Assembly: GCA_030248225.1 (NCBI GenBank)
Contig: JASANE010024751.1
Span: 41,159-105,158, forward strand
Direction of reading: 5' to 3'
Length of the DNA stretch: 64,000 nt
Origin: Trileptium ribeirensis
Taxonomy: Eukaryota; Nematoda; Enoplea; Enoplida; Thoracostomopsidae
Shown: positions 1-13,293 of the stretch, in pieces
How positions within the stretch are numbered: the stretch's first letter is position 1
Layout: every line of letters begins with the position of its first letter
Translations under genes and position numbers: made by a program
The notes under the pieces: model-generated
Seen by the model: the letters and a program-made list of their open reading frames with translations, nothing else
Told to the model about the DNA's origin: nothing
Database searches by the model: none

Positions 1-3000
1 ATAAGCGTCCCACCGGCATATTGCTGGCCACACCTCGGACCGCACAATCTTCGGTGACGAATCCCGTCCCCTTTTTAATTCCGATAGCCGTAATAACAAG
101 AAAGTACCCATTTAACCCCTATCGCAATCAACCCTTAAAATATAACTTACTCTTTTATTTGATATGCATATCAATGATTATTGCCTAATAAAATAACACT
201 GTAGGAGGTATGTCGGGGGTTTCCTAGGCTATCCCAAAAAGTTTTGGGTCTAAACCCGTGCAAAAATTCCAAAGTTGTTCTTAAACCCCCATTAGACCAA
301 AATCTATAAGTTTAATAAATTTTTGTTCATTACTCGCTCCCTTCCCCTTTCATCACTCAATTTCAAAAAATCATTCTCATTTCATTCTTAATTGTCCTCA
401 TTTGCATATTTTGTACTCTTTTGGAGTCACTAGCTAACATCCTTTTATTGTGATTTTGGATTTTAATTTTAGTGACGTTGTTGCATATTGCGAGTTGGGT
501 GAATGATTACAGAATATATCGACTGGGCATAAAGCGCCATAAACTTAGCTATGTCGACAGCTGTTGTTCGTATAATACACGTATAGTGCGGCCGCCATTT
601 TTGTTCTTGTTTATACGTAAAGCTTAATACGGGTTATTGTCGGGGGTTCTCCAAGCTATTCTAAGGATTTTTGAGCCCAAACCCTTCTAAAAACCCTAAA
701 AATTGTCGTTAATTCCCTGGGTAACTAAACCTTTTAATTTTTCAAGTTTTTAATTATTAATTACTCTCTCCTCAAATTTTATATTACTTAATACTTATCC
801 TAAACCTCCTAAGTAAATTTGCATAAAATCCTTTCATTTTAGTTATTAAGTTGTAACTTTAAGTTTAACTTTCGTTTTTAGCTTAGTTTAGTTTCAATTG
901 TTGTCTTACGCTGTGATCGGACGCAAAATACGCTAGTGAATAGATTTCACCTAGCTTAAATTGCGGTTATATGGTAGGTAATTACGGCTCTACGATTTAG
1001 TGTTACGACATGTTATATGTCAGCTCCAATGTTTTCTTTTGTGTAATATAGCATATACGAATGATTGATTTTGAGTTGTAGCCTGATAATTCTAGTGTTT
1101 TTTGGAATCGTGTTTATAGGCTACTTAAACGCAAAGAATTGCGCACGTTTGGTTGATTCATAGGGTTTAAAGGTTTGACTTGCACTTTTGGTCTATTGAT
1201 TGTTGCGCTGGTTACCAGGAAGCTAAGATCACATAGCACCTAGGTAAAATAATCCATATTTTTTATAGCATAAAAATATAGGTGTTAAGCTTAGTTGCAG
1301 ATAAATTAGTTAAAAATACATATTGTCAATTATTGGCCGTGAGTTGAGTGAGAACCTCTGAGGCGAGTATAGTGAAAGCGGGGTAACTTCTTGAGAAACC
1401 CGGGGCGAGTACGGGGTATGGATTAGGGCAACCGCACTTGAGATTCTTTCTCTCCTCATAACCATCTGTTGTCGCACGCCTTCGCCTGCCGGAGGACTGG
1501 CAGAAAAAAGTTCCTACTGGGACGGTGTTCGTACGTCACCCATTCAGTTCATAAAATAATACAGTGCACACGCCGTCCTGGTGTCACTGACGTAATATGA
1601 GGATTATTAGCGTAAATCTAAGACTTAGGGTCAGGTATTCGAATAATCGTACGGGTCGCAGCCTTCCGGAGCGTCCGTATCGACCTCAAAAGAGGAGTAA
1701 TAAAATAATATAACCTAATTTTTAAGCGTAATAGAGGAAATAGGAAAGGCCAGTAGCATTGTACTGTTAACAGAATAGTTCAGAACGAGGAGTACAATTA
1801 TCGGTGGTTATACGTTGGCATAATCTAAAAAAATGGTGTCACACAATCGTGCCTTGTTATTCATTAACTGTGTTATAGATACGGGCGTAGCCAGGAATTT
1901 TGAAAGGGGGGGGTCGCGGCCCACAGTGGGTACCGAAAAAAAAGGGGGGGTCGCGCTCAGTAACGTGAAACCGGGGTCCACAATTGGTATATTAAGTACA
2001 CCATAAACAAGTAAAAAATGCAACTGTTGCAAAAATAGAGAATTTTAAACAAAAATGTGATGTTTGGTCAAAAATACATTTGAAAGTAATTGTTTTTTAG
2101 TGCGAGAGAGGCTAGTTTTAGGATAATTTCCGACATGATTTTCAACCTTAATCATTCAAAAAAATTTAGTCTGTGGTTGAATCAAAACGGGGGCGCGACC
2201 CTCGCAACCCCCCTGGCTACGCCCTTGGTTATAAATAAACGTTTTTAACTGTATCTTTAGTTTTGAAGTCTTTGTGCTTAGAAGTGTTTAGAAATAGTCA
2301 CGCCGCAGCGCAGCCGTAGGTCGCAATACAAAAAGAACGCGAGCCATACCCGTTGTTTCACCGGCATACTACTGGCCATACCTCGTTCCTATCAATCATC
2401 GGTGCCGAATACCTTCCCTTTTAAAATGCCGATAGACGTCATAAAAATTTCCATACCAACCCTATCCACACATTTCCAACTAATATAACAGTTATTGTTA
2501 CGTTTTTGTTTTATAGTATTGCGATTTTGAATTTTTATGACCCTATGATCGAATGGAGTTACACGCAAAGAACTGCGTGAGTGGAGCCGCTATTATTTCT
2601 GATTTACACTGATGAGCTGGATTGCAGGAATACTAGATGCTTCACATATAGGTGAAGTAACTATGTATTAATCTATAACCTAGTAATATTATTTTCCTAA
2701 TAAAACCATGGGCGCTGGCTTAACGAATTAAGCCGTATGGTGGCAGATAATTATAAGAAAATAGATAAACTCAATATCGCCCGAGTTAGCCACAGTTGAG
2801 CATCTTCCGATTACATGAAGTAACTTCGTGAGTCTCATTGGAAAGTTCTGAGTGTGGCATTAGGAAGACCGACCTTAAGCTACCTACATTCCTCAATTAC
2901 CACCTGTTGAGCATTCCGACCGGGTGCTGGAGGACCTGAGCAGACAAAGTTCTAACTGAGTCGGTGTACTACCGTCACCACCCAGTTCATAAAATTAGAA

Positions 3001-3286
3001 TCGTTACATAAGGTAGGGGTAATATCCAGCTTAACTCTAAGCCCTTAGGCTAAGGTAATTAAAAAATAGAATTGCGGTGTGCTTTCTACCAGGAGCCTCC
3101 TAACTAATCTGAAAAAAGAACTAACTGACTGATAACCTAAATACTAAGGGGTATTAGAAAAAGATCAGAAGTAGTATTATCTGATTACGAATATGGTCGC
3201 CGAGAAAGCCAACAACAAACGTAAAAGTAAAGTGGTCAATTATACACAATCATAAAAACCTGTGTTTAACCTGGTGTGCGTGATAC

Positions 3287-4412
3287 CAGGGAGTAACCGG
3301 AATTCCGGTTCCGGCGAAAATCGTGTTCCGGTTGCGGTTCCGGCAAAGGGCAAAAACCATACCGGAACCGGAATTCGGGTTTAAAAATTTTGTTTGAAAT
3401 TTTCCACGTTTTTTGCTTCATCCTGTAATCCAAACATATGTAATATATACTATACAATGATCAAGCTCCAATACAACCAAGCAAAAGAAAAGATTAACTC
3501 ACCAATTTGCCGTGTGAAACGTAAGTAGGGCACATAATTTGAGCAGGAATTTTTCATAATAACCTGCAGGAGTTTGTTAAATCAAAGCCAGGTTGATGCT
3601 TGTAGCAGCTATTTCACACATTCAGAAGTCTGCGGGGTACGTTCGAATTATACCGGTCCAACTCGGTAACAGAGTATGGCTTACGTAGAAGTACTTAGCC
3701 TATGCTTGGCTAACATAAATTGCGTCAAGCACCAGCCGGTGCGCTTTAAATTGCAGGTGAAATTGAAGTAACGTTATCTGCAACGCAGCCAGATACTGCT
3801 TTTCTTGGCAATGACCTGTATTTATTGAAACTGTGCGAGCAGTATCACAATTTGTCTCGTTTATAGCATTCTGATTAGAAAGCTATCATCATTATCATTT
3901 AACTGACGGGCACTGTTTGTCCAACGCTAGCCTAAACAGTGTCTCTGACCACTGATCAAAAAATTACCTTCTATCTAATATCTTCTCTTAGAATCATATA
4001 AACCAATAATTTTTAGTTTGCTACAGAATAACATGCAACAAACGTATGTGTAGTAAAGGGAGGCGACTGGAGACAGAGCGAAAGTGTGTATTCTACGCTC
4101 CAAGCTTTGTAAGCACATTCGATTTGACGCAGTATACGCAGTGGTGTATAGTGGAAGACATTTTTTGCTCTGAATGTCTAAAAACCGACATAGTTGATCG
4201 AAAAATAAACATTATTAGCTTCTTCAGTCTCTTTAAAGTTTCAGAAAGGCAATAATACCATCGCAAATACATTAATTTTAATGTAAAAGTTATTTTTAAT
4301 GCATTTTAAATCCACTACGCCTTCATTTCTTCCATCATCTGTTTTACTATATATAAATTTCGAAGACCAGGTTCCGGATCCGGTTTAAATGGACGGTTCC
4401 GGTTATTTCCTG
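3287..4412 (+). mobile_element. hAT-type non-autonomous transposon, copy 1
   Basis: It starts CAGGGAGTAACCGGAA and ends in the inverse (CCGGTTATTTCCTG). It is about 1.13 kb and closely similar throughout to the copy at 32460-33612, which has a clear 8-bp target duplication. No transposase is seen. No matching flanks are visible here, so this copy looks older. It is inserted into the upstream repeat. Confidence 0.82.
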
Positions 4413-5631
4413 ATATATATTCCCTAATCGTTTTATCACAATAAACTGTTTTTGCTCGTGTATTTGGTTTCAAAGTTTCTAAACCACGAGTGTGCGCAGA
4501 GTAGTCACGACGAAGCGCCAGTCAGCGTCACGCCGCCCCTCAAGAAATCGTTATAAATAAAAAGAACGCATGCCATACTCGCTATCCCACTGGCATACTA
4601 CTAGATAAGCCTCTTTCCCGTCTTTAGGTTTTCCAAGCTCTAATCACGATATCACGCTGATTTGCATAATAGTGTGCTACAATTTAATTTTAATTAGTTT
4701 AGTTTATTCTGGAGTGAGCCGTTCAATAGCTGTTGCCGAATTTGTATAGGTTTTGAATTTTTCTTTCAGTTTTACACGACACACGCAAGAATTACGTCTT
4801 GGATGCTAATTATTAGGGATGGTCTCAAAGAGAAGTCCCACGTTTTTCTGCTTTGGTTTATAGTTTCCAGATGCAAAGATTTTGTACCATCGTAAGTTGG
4901 AGAAAAGTGTATGCTGGATGACGGACTAAGATCACATAGCATTTGTAAGCGAAACCACAATTACCTGGCGTTCGAGGATTATATCCAAATATTGGGCGCT
5001 GCATAAGAGAAGTGCTGATAAGACAAGAATACAGGCGGTGTTGGCTTAGAGAATTAAGCCTATAACAAAATAAAACCTGAGTGGCATAAGATCATTTATT
5101 AAAATATAGATTCAAGAATTTTGTCCCGAGTTAGCCCTATAGAGTGAGAACTTGAGCGAGATTTAGTAAATTAATGGGAAACTTATTGAGCATCCGGGGT
5201 GAGAGAGAAGGGTGTCGCACTAAAACCACCCTATTTTAAGATTTTTCAGAAATTCCTTAAAGTTACCTGTCAGCATTCTGGTCGCGTGTTGGAGGACCAG
5301 TAGAAAAAGTTCAACTAGGATGTCAACTAACGTTTGTGGCAATATAACTCTCGTACGTTCCGGTCTGGTGTTCGGGTAATAATATAAGACGTATATATTA
5401 GTAATATTAAATCTAAGGTCCTAAGTTGAGATAATTAAATAGAATGGGGTAACTGCGGTCGCGATAATTCGTGTAAAGCTAAAGACGTAATAAATTAGTA
5501 AATAACTTAAACCATAAAGTATTAGAATGGGAGCGCAGCAGTCAGAAGTGCAGGGACACAAGTAGACACGAAACGAGCTAAAATATCAGTGGCCAGAGAT
5601 AAACGCAAACCAAAAAGAATTGCGTACTGTT

Positions 5632-5930
5632 TGGTGTCTCGTGCGTTTGAATTGTATTAACAAAAATATACATTTCTACCTCGTGCTTTTGGTGCCGAGT
5701 ATTGCAAAACACTAGTGCATAGTCATAGTCAGACAGCTGCGCAAGATACGAATTACGCTAAAAAGAACGCGTGCCAACACTTGCTGATTGGTGTGTCGTA
5801 CGTTTGAATTGTATTAACAAAAATATACATTTCTACCTCGTGCTTTTGGTGCCGAGTATTGCAAAACACTAGTGCATAGTCATAGTCAGACTGCTGCGCA
5901 AGATACGAATTACGCAAAAAAGAACGCGTG
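5632..5930 (+). repeat. 157-bp tandem duplication
   Basis: Two nearly identical copies, with the landmark GTTTGAATTGTATTAAC at 5645 and 5802, sit inside the last degenerate unit of the upstream repeat. The near-identity suggests that the duplication is recent. Confidence 0.85.
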
Positions 5931-6109
5931 ACAACACTTGCTTTCCCACTGGCATACTGGCCACACCTCGGACCACACAATTTTCGGTGACAAATCCCGT
6001 CCTCCGTCGAAAAACGACATAAAATCTTATTGCCAGCCCACCCCCACCCCTCCCCCCATTTAAAAATTCAAAAATAACACCATCCAGTGCGCCTTGTCAA
6101 TTTGTAATC

Positions 6110-6680
6110 TACGTTGAAGTAGAGCAGCTATATGGTACGCGGCTGGAAACTAAATTTTTGGTACTGAACTGTAAATTTTACAACTGTGCGGACAAGTGCC
6201 ACAGTTTATCTTATTTATAGCACTTTGTTCAAAAGATTATAACATAATTTGTTTATTTTTCTTAGTGCAGTAAAATCAATATCAATTTCAGGTTTCTGTG
6301 GAAAAACAAATAACAAACCTATTTCTAGTAAATGCCGGCAACTAGAAACGTAGCGAAATTGTTTAGCGTAAGTTACATGCGTTTCAAGCACATTCAGTAT
6401 GACTCCCAGGCCTGCATAGTGGAAGACATTTTTTATAGTGCAAAACTTCCAAAACACTGCAAACGACATCTTGGTCAATAAACATTAGTTTCATCAGCCT
6501 TTACAATGTCCTAGCAAAACAATGTTGACTTCGCAATACATTAGCTATGTTGTAAAGTTTATCGTACATTTTAAAACCACAATACCTTCATTTCGTCCTT
6601 CATCTGTTTTCCTTAGTGACTAACCGGGACCATAATTACCAGGAACTGCAATTTTTTGCCGGAACTGTAGCTGAAACCAA
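6110..6680 (+). mobile_element. Diverged relic of the CAGGGA hAT-type element
   Basis: Segments such as the one with GCATAGTGGAAGACATTTTT near 6414 match internal parts of the copies at 3287 and 32460 in the same order. A worn Acc/Ccgg-rich end (CTAACCGGGACCATAATTACC) lies near 6620. Indels and substitutions are numerous. Confidence 0.6.
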
Positions 6681-7450
6681 AACTTGGTTTTATCTACAAA
6701 GTAAAATATAAGGAAGTATTACTGAGGATCTTGTTTGTTGGATGTAAATGATAGGCACACACGGTTATCGAACTGGCTAAACACTTAGGTTTCATTGCCA
6801 TAAGCTACGTGGCTACCCTCTGTGGCACTCTAAAGGGCTACAAATGCTAAATTTCGTTAATAAAATTATAAAATATTTGCATTTTTTTCAATTAGTTATA
6901 CGTTGCAGACTATATTGGTCTGCAACTTTTTGAGATAGCTGGCTACGGTGAATTCAATTGCACCCGCGTTGACTGCAGCCAACTCGGTGATTACTATTAG
7001 TCCATACGCTTTAAAACTTTTTTGAAATTATGATTTTCTTGAAAGCTGTGATTTAATTTCGGATGATTTCTTATACCGATGTTTTGTTAAAGGTTAAGAC
7101 GAATAATTAATGCATGAATAGTTACATGATATATATATTTTGCTCACCATCGAATCGGTATTAGAGAATTTTAGAAAAGTGAAATATTTGATATTTACTT
7201 TAAGATGTTGTCTCTTGAGCATTTGTGAAAATTAAATGGTAACGACAGTTGATTGGCAGCAGTTGTTTGTTGCAGGGTACTGAGCAGGAACCGTTTGCTA
7301 ATGGCATAGCTAACAAATTCTGGTCTAAGGAGTACTTCTATAATTATAAATATGCTAGTGTATGGTTCATTAACGCTGTATATCTGTGGCTGATAAACTG
7401 TTTAATATATATAGAGAAAAGGCTGGTGGAAAATTAAAGAGTTATCAACG
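6680..7450. other. Upstream intergenic sequence, nothing recognised
   Basis: This is AT-rich sequence with only short chance open frames. No repeat family of this window, RNA gene or promoter motif could be supported here. Confidence 0.5.
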
Positions 7451-7589
7451 GTACCAGAGCGAACACCAAGACTGCAAATAATTTGTGTTACGCTATACAA
7501 ATTGCTCCAAGAATATTGCACACTTACGGATTAGTTTATTAGCTAATTTTAAAAAGGAAATGGAAAAATTTCGCTTTATGCAGATATTC

Positions 7590-7803
7590 AAAATTGACGA
7601 AACCTGAACCTCGATTCCCGCAAGAATTAGGCGGTACGAAAACCAGAACCGGAACCTGAATTTTGTCGGATCCGGAATTTCAATTCTCCCAGATTTTGCT
7701 ATATATAAGTTTTGAAGACCAGGTTCCGGATCCATTTTAAATGGGCAGTCCGGTTGCTGGTTCTAGTTACGGTAAACTTCCGTTCCGGTTATTCTCTGCC
7801 CTG
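7590..7803 (+). mobile_element. Right-end fragment of the CAGGGA hAT-type element
   Basis: The stretch from TATATATAAGTTTTGAAGACC (7692) to TTCCGGTTATTCTCTGCCCTG matches the right terminus of the copy ending at 33612. It lies within about 100 bp of the first coding exon. Confidence 0.65.
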
Positions 7804-7896
7804 GATATATTCGTACATACAGTCAATGTAAATTTTAGAGATTATGCGGCACACATTATTTTATTGTCTATTTACAATTGCTGTTTCAATGTTGTA

Positions 7897-8117
7897 GCAT
7901 AATGAGTGTTATAAAAATTGATATTGCTGGAATTTCATCCAGGGGCAATGGACTACAAACCAGTGATACCATCATGGGAATGCAAGGCAGGGATCTTCTC
8001 TTACGGGCACAAGATGAGCTAATAAAAAATTTTCCATTTGATGCTGATGTTCAAGCTCGTCTGATCTCACAGCGCTTCTTGAGTGAAGTCGAGATGCGTG
8101 ATTTGTTGCAGAAATAT
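7897..8117 (+). CDS. APAF1: Exon 1: start codon and first half of CARD
   Basis: The ATG is at 7902 and the exon encodes 72 residues, ending in LLQKY before a strong donor GTAAGT at 8118 (phase 0). After a 25-30 residue leader the helices RDLLLRAQDELIKNF and DVQARLISQRFLSEVEMRDL fit CARD helices 1-4. An acceptor-like TTTCAATGTTGTAG ends at 7896, five bases before the ATG, so a 5' UTR intron or spliced-leader addition is likely. The exon start at 7897 is therefore inferred. Confidence 0.85.
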
Positions 8118-11100
8118 GTAAGTTTGCTATAAATTTACTGTTAACAATTTTTCTTGAATCACAGATTGCTGTAAATGGTAACACTATATTCGAGTATTAC
8201 GTACGCCGTATGTGCATCGCGTTTGATCATATCCTGATTTGTGACCACGTTACATTCGATTTGGCTATCCCAAATTCTAATACGACTGTATATTAAATAT
8301 ATATTGTACGTATTTGTCTTGCTGCGTCATCCAGCATGGATCTAATATTTGTGTATGCGAATCTGATGGCATCGGACGCAATGTGATCACGGTCTTAGCA
8401 ACTGGCTGAAATACTTCTTTAACAGACGTGGCGACAGAAATTCGGCCGTATATGCTTTTTGACACATATTAATCAAATTATTGAGCGAAGCGAGGCGACC
8501 GAGCGATGCTTTTTTATTTTCTGTCTGGGAGCAAAAAAGTCGATGTCCGTTCGTCCGTTAGTCTTTCATGGATCTCAAGAACCACTGAACCTATTTCAAG
8601 AAACTTTTTTGTTTGAAAGCTTATCATGTGAGGATGTGCACCTGATATTTTGGCAACTTGCTAATTTTATCATTAATTAAGCTAATTATCTAATTAACAG
8701 CCTAATTAAGCTCATAACAGCTTAATTATTGGTCGTAGAATCGTTTTAACGGCATATTATACCATGGGGTTTTCAGGTATGGCGAATAGCAACTCTTACA
8801 TTTTTAATTATGCGTTTCCAAGCCTACATGTTCAGAATTCTTCGGTATGGGATAGGTAGCATGTGTAATATTATTTTTTAACCTACTTGCTGTACATTGC
8901 TATTTTCGATTGGTGAGGTTGAGTTTTCCATGGGGAAAAAAGAAAATAGATGCATTGTACATACAGGAATAGTATAGTACGAATGTTATAGACAAAATTA
9001 TTTTCAGACTTCGTGTCCTATGATTTAATTGCTGTGCTTCGATTGCTATTCATCACCATGCTGTCTAAGCCATGTGGCTTCCTTTGTCTTGCTTTTCGTT
9101 CGAACGGAATAAAACTATTCTCTCATTTACTCATTGTTGTCTAGGTAATAATATATTCCCAAGACATTGAGTACGTTCATATTACTAAAGCCGACGCTCC
9201 GCTCAAAAAAATGTAGTTCCACTACGACTGGTTACCTTATTTGTATTGCCGTAACTCTTATAAATTATGCATGAGTAAACTTAAGCAGTGCCGCCTACCA
9301 TCATCTTTTGAGGCTATGTACAAAACACTGCTAGAGAATAAAACTGTCGTATAGCCAATACCAAATCCAAAAATTTCCGTTCGCTATCGCAGAGCGACTG
9401 GTTGAAAAATGGGGTAATTTCTGTTCGCTAACACAATACACCTGTTTGCTGTCAACAACACGCAACGTTGTAACTCGCATTCCGCATTTTTTCGGTTCGC
9501 TAGCAATGCAATTTTTTGTATTAGGGACCGTTTTTGAGCCACGAGCCGAAAGTTTTAAAAAGACCAACAACAGTGAATTTTTTAAAATGTCGGCTAAGTT
9601 GGTTTCTTGCTTGCTGGAGGTGAACTGTAGGCTATTATTATTATTAGGTATTATTTACCCGTTAAGCATCTTGATTTCGTTGTTTCAAACCTTGTATATG
9701 TTATTTACATTGTAGGACGGTGGCGGAGGCTAACTGTGATAATTTTATAACCAAATTGTCAGATATTGATATTTTTTCAAGCTGGCTGTACTTGTGGGAG
9801 TAAGCTGCGTGTATAGGATTTCGGGTGCAATGAACATAATGAATGCAATAATGCTTGCATGGTGTGTGTCCAGTTCGGCATTGTAAGCGCTTAGTGGCTG
9901 TAGCGTGAAAAGTAACTCCTGAAATTGCAAATCTCAATGAAAGTGTTGATTTTTTAAATTCAAAACTTTCCCCCTTAGTAGTGACGGAAGAAATAATATA
10001 GCGTCCCATGGTTTTAATATGTGCTGAAATGGCCGCAATGTTGCTCGTAATGGTACAACAAAATATTTAATGGTAAATAATAGTATCGTATTAGACATGA
10101 AGTATCACGTTTATTCACAACAAAAGACTGATTCCTAACGTATATGTTGTTGATCTACACAGTAACAAATAAACCCAGAAGAAGAATATTAAGCCGGTTA
10201 CCTGACTAAAGAAGTTATATTGAAGATAGTTTTCAAGATTCTTTTTATTTAATTGTGGTATGAAAGTGTCTGAATCTTTAGCTGTAATATTGGTGGCCGT
10301 CTGACCTAGTGATTACCAGGGCATGCCTCACAATCGCTATTTTAGATATGTAATAACAAGCTATAGTTTAGTCTGCAATTTAGGTATTACGTTAATTTAA
10401 AAACTATTTGGCCTTATGATTTGTCAAATTGTTAACCTTGAAAGGGAATTTGAGAAAAGTCATCGTCAAGTTTTGTCACAGGGGCTTTCTTGATGAAGTA
10501 AAATTTTTGAGGAGCTGTAGCAGGAGAACAAAAAATCTTGGCAGTGGTAACTAAAAACAACAAGGGACAATAAACAACACATAACTCAACCAGATGACGG
10601 TTTGCTCTCAAAAAGCTTTGCTGAGCAGCTCTTAAGATACCTCCAAACGACTGCATTTTGTACTTATTGTGATCCATAAATAAAGCTAATGTTTTTCCGT
10701 TGTAAAATCCTATTTCGAATCTGCCCAGTGAAATTCTTTCCCTCATTTACTTTTCTGACAGTAGGAAAGCTGTAGCTGGAAATGGTATGATGTTGATGAT
10801 TGTGTAAAATTTGAGTTTCAGAATTGTATAAAAATTAGAAGCTCCTTAATAACAATGCGAGTCACAGTGAATTACACCATTAACATCGGAATGTAATTAA
10901 TCCGACGTTTTCTAAGATAATTAATGTATAACTTTAGCCTACGGAGTCGAGCCGCGTTGCAGCATTTCTGAAGTTATTGCCGTACCGGTGTGTAGACTTG
11001 TCGAAATTTATAAAGCTAATGGAAACGCTGGGATACAATTATCTTGCGCGCTGGCTGCGTCCAGAAACATATCTGCTCATTAAGTCTTACGATGCAAGCG

Positions 11101-13233
11101 AGCGGGACCACGTTGAAACTGTGCTGAAATTAGGTAAAACTATATTTCGTTACTTCGATGGTAATCTAGGAACAGAATAGTGTAGTTGAGGACGGCTTGG
11201 CTAGTTTTGATTTATGCTTTGGGCCATGTGTTTCCACTATACTTGGCCTTCTGAATCTAAGACAGTTGCAACTCTGTTTTAGTGGCAGCTACATATATAA
11301 AAATGACCGCTGTAAACAACGGTGCAGTGCCATCTCCTTTTCCCTACCTTTTGGTCCATGCGAGGTGCAGAAGGACAGTTTAAACTACAAGTGGTACGCT
11401 CACAATCGGTCATGCTACTCAATTTACAGACCCCGGAAGGATGAGTCTTCCTGGCCCGGGTTCGAATACCCGCAAGTGAGTATTAAATTGGTCTGCAAAT
11501 CATGGATATTATAAGCATTTCCTGGTCATGATCCCTGGACTGAAATGTTGTGGGTAAATATTCACTTAGAGTTGGTCTGGAACTGTACTCAAATAAGCTT
11601 ACAGGCTCAGTTGGTATGCCTTATAGTTTAAAACTTATTTACCTTCAGCTATATATAACATTAAAAACTTTAAATTGTGGTTCCGAAAGCACTGATATGG
11701 AGGGATGTTCCGGTGTCAGTTGTTTTCATATTGGTATTAGTAGAAGTAGTGTTTATTTTAATATGTAAATTGCATGGAACGGGTATATAAACTTTATTAA
11801 ATTAATTTTGCTGTTGCATGCGGGTAAACTGAAGAAGGATCGGTCCGCTAGTTTACGTGTCAGCACATCCCCGAAATTTCGGATCTCCGGCGCTGCACTT
11901 TGAGTTTTCCAGGCAAAAAATTTTATTTTTGTATTTTGGAAACAAGAGTGGCTGGGTAAATAAATGCGATGGGACCGAAGAAAACGTACCTACATTTAGT
12001 TCGTAAATTTTGCTCGTACCTTTTATTTATATAGCCTTAACGCCGATGTCGACAGAAAAAATATACCTGATAATGATGTTGTGTTGAGTTGGGTTTAAAT
12101 GTAACACCACTCCTTTGCTTGTTATGGTGGAATATAGAACTATTTTTGACTCCTTCTATATAAATTATGTTGTAATTTTCAAAAATATTTTTTAATCTCG
12201 CAAAATTGTAGGAAGTGGGTTATGTCATTACATTTCGGTAAATAAATCCGCTGGAAAACCTAAAAATGGCTATGCCGTATCGTTATTTTATATATGCCCA
12301 GATTGGATCTAAAACATTCAGCTCAATGGTCCGACAATATTTGATAGTTATTGTATATACTTATTGCGGAGTTGTACCAATTACACTTAATAGCACGCGC
12401 CTCGAATATATATTGCACATTGGAAACCCGCACTACTCTGACCTCATGATTTGAGACGTCCATCGACAGCCACTGCTCCTCACGGCAAATGTAACTAATA
12501 TATACCTAATAAACTTGTGTATATAATATATAGTTAATATAGAAGCGTACTTTTATATTTGCTTATTATTATTATTATTCTTTTGAACTTTGTAATAATC
12601 TGGCTTGTCTGTTTAGATTTATTGCCTGTTTGCTATTTGGGTACGTTTTGGAAATGACCGACTATTGCGAAGGCATAAAACACTCTCCTACAGTGTTTTT
12701 ACTTGCATACGTAATATTAATCATTCAGGTAGTGTTCCCTTTCTACCGCAAATTCATGTCAGTCGGCCTTCGCTTACAAATCGGCTGAAAGCAACTTTAC
12801 TCGATATGATACGAACGAATTGTCACTATACAATTTTGCACGGTGGACGGGGTGTCGGTAAAAGCATTTTGGCCGTCGAAGCCCTGCGTGATTCAAGCCT
12901 TGTTGGAACGAAAAGTCCTTTTCGGAGAGTTTTTTGGCAAAAAGTCGGCTGTCATGTGTTAACACCATCACCTGTTCAGCATCTATCGACAGTCGGAACA
13001 ACCACAAGTTTGGCGCATCCAGTGGATTCAAGTCGATCTAGTGCAGACAGTGTCATTACTCCTAACCAAAACATCGGCGTTGAATCTCCATCTGGTGTAA
13101 CGCCTGCACCAACCGTCGACCATAATCAGTGAGTCTTTTTTGGTTAATGTTGAGCCATAGTATGGACAATAATGTAATGCCTATTGCGATCTGTGAAACC
13201 TTATTTACGAACATGTTATACAGAGTTAAAAAT

Positions 13234-13293
<60 letters not shown>

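Larger units (their letters stand above)
1..6060 (+). repeat. Degenerate copies of a long non-coding repeat
   Basis: Related landmarks recur: 'CACCGGCATAYT.CTGGCCA.ACCTCG' at about 13, 2361, 4579 and 5949; '(T/C)GGAGGAC..G.AGA.AAAGTTC' at about 1490, 2929 and 5300; and 'CAGTTCATAAAAT' at about 1545 and 2983. The units are about 2.2 kb, with the second interrupted by the hAT-type element at 3287-4412 and the last ones truncated. A shorter sub-repeat starting TGTCGGGGGTT lies at about 209 and 638. No coding potential was seen, and the family was not recognised. Confidence 0.7.

Noticed and set aside
10432..10746. 104-codon minus-strand open frame in intron 1
   Set aside because: It has no recognisable domain and no neighbouring exons. 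It could be chance, so I did not call a gene.
10962..10973. Stronger acceptor GTTGCAG for exon 2
   Set aside because: It gives the wrong phase after exon 1. The AAG acceptor at 10973 keeps the CARD frame.
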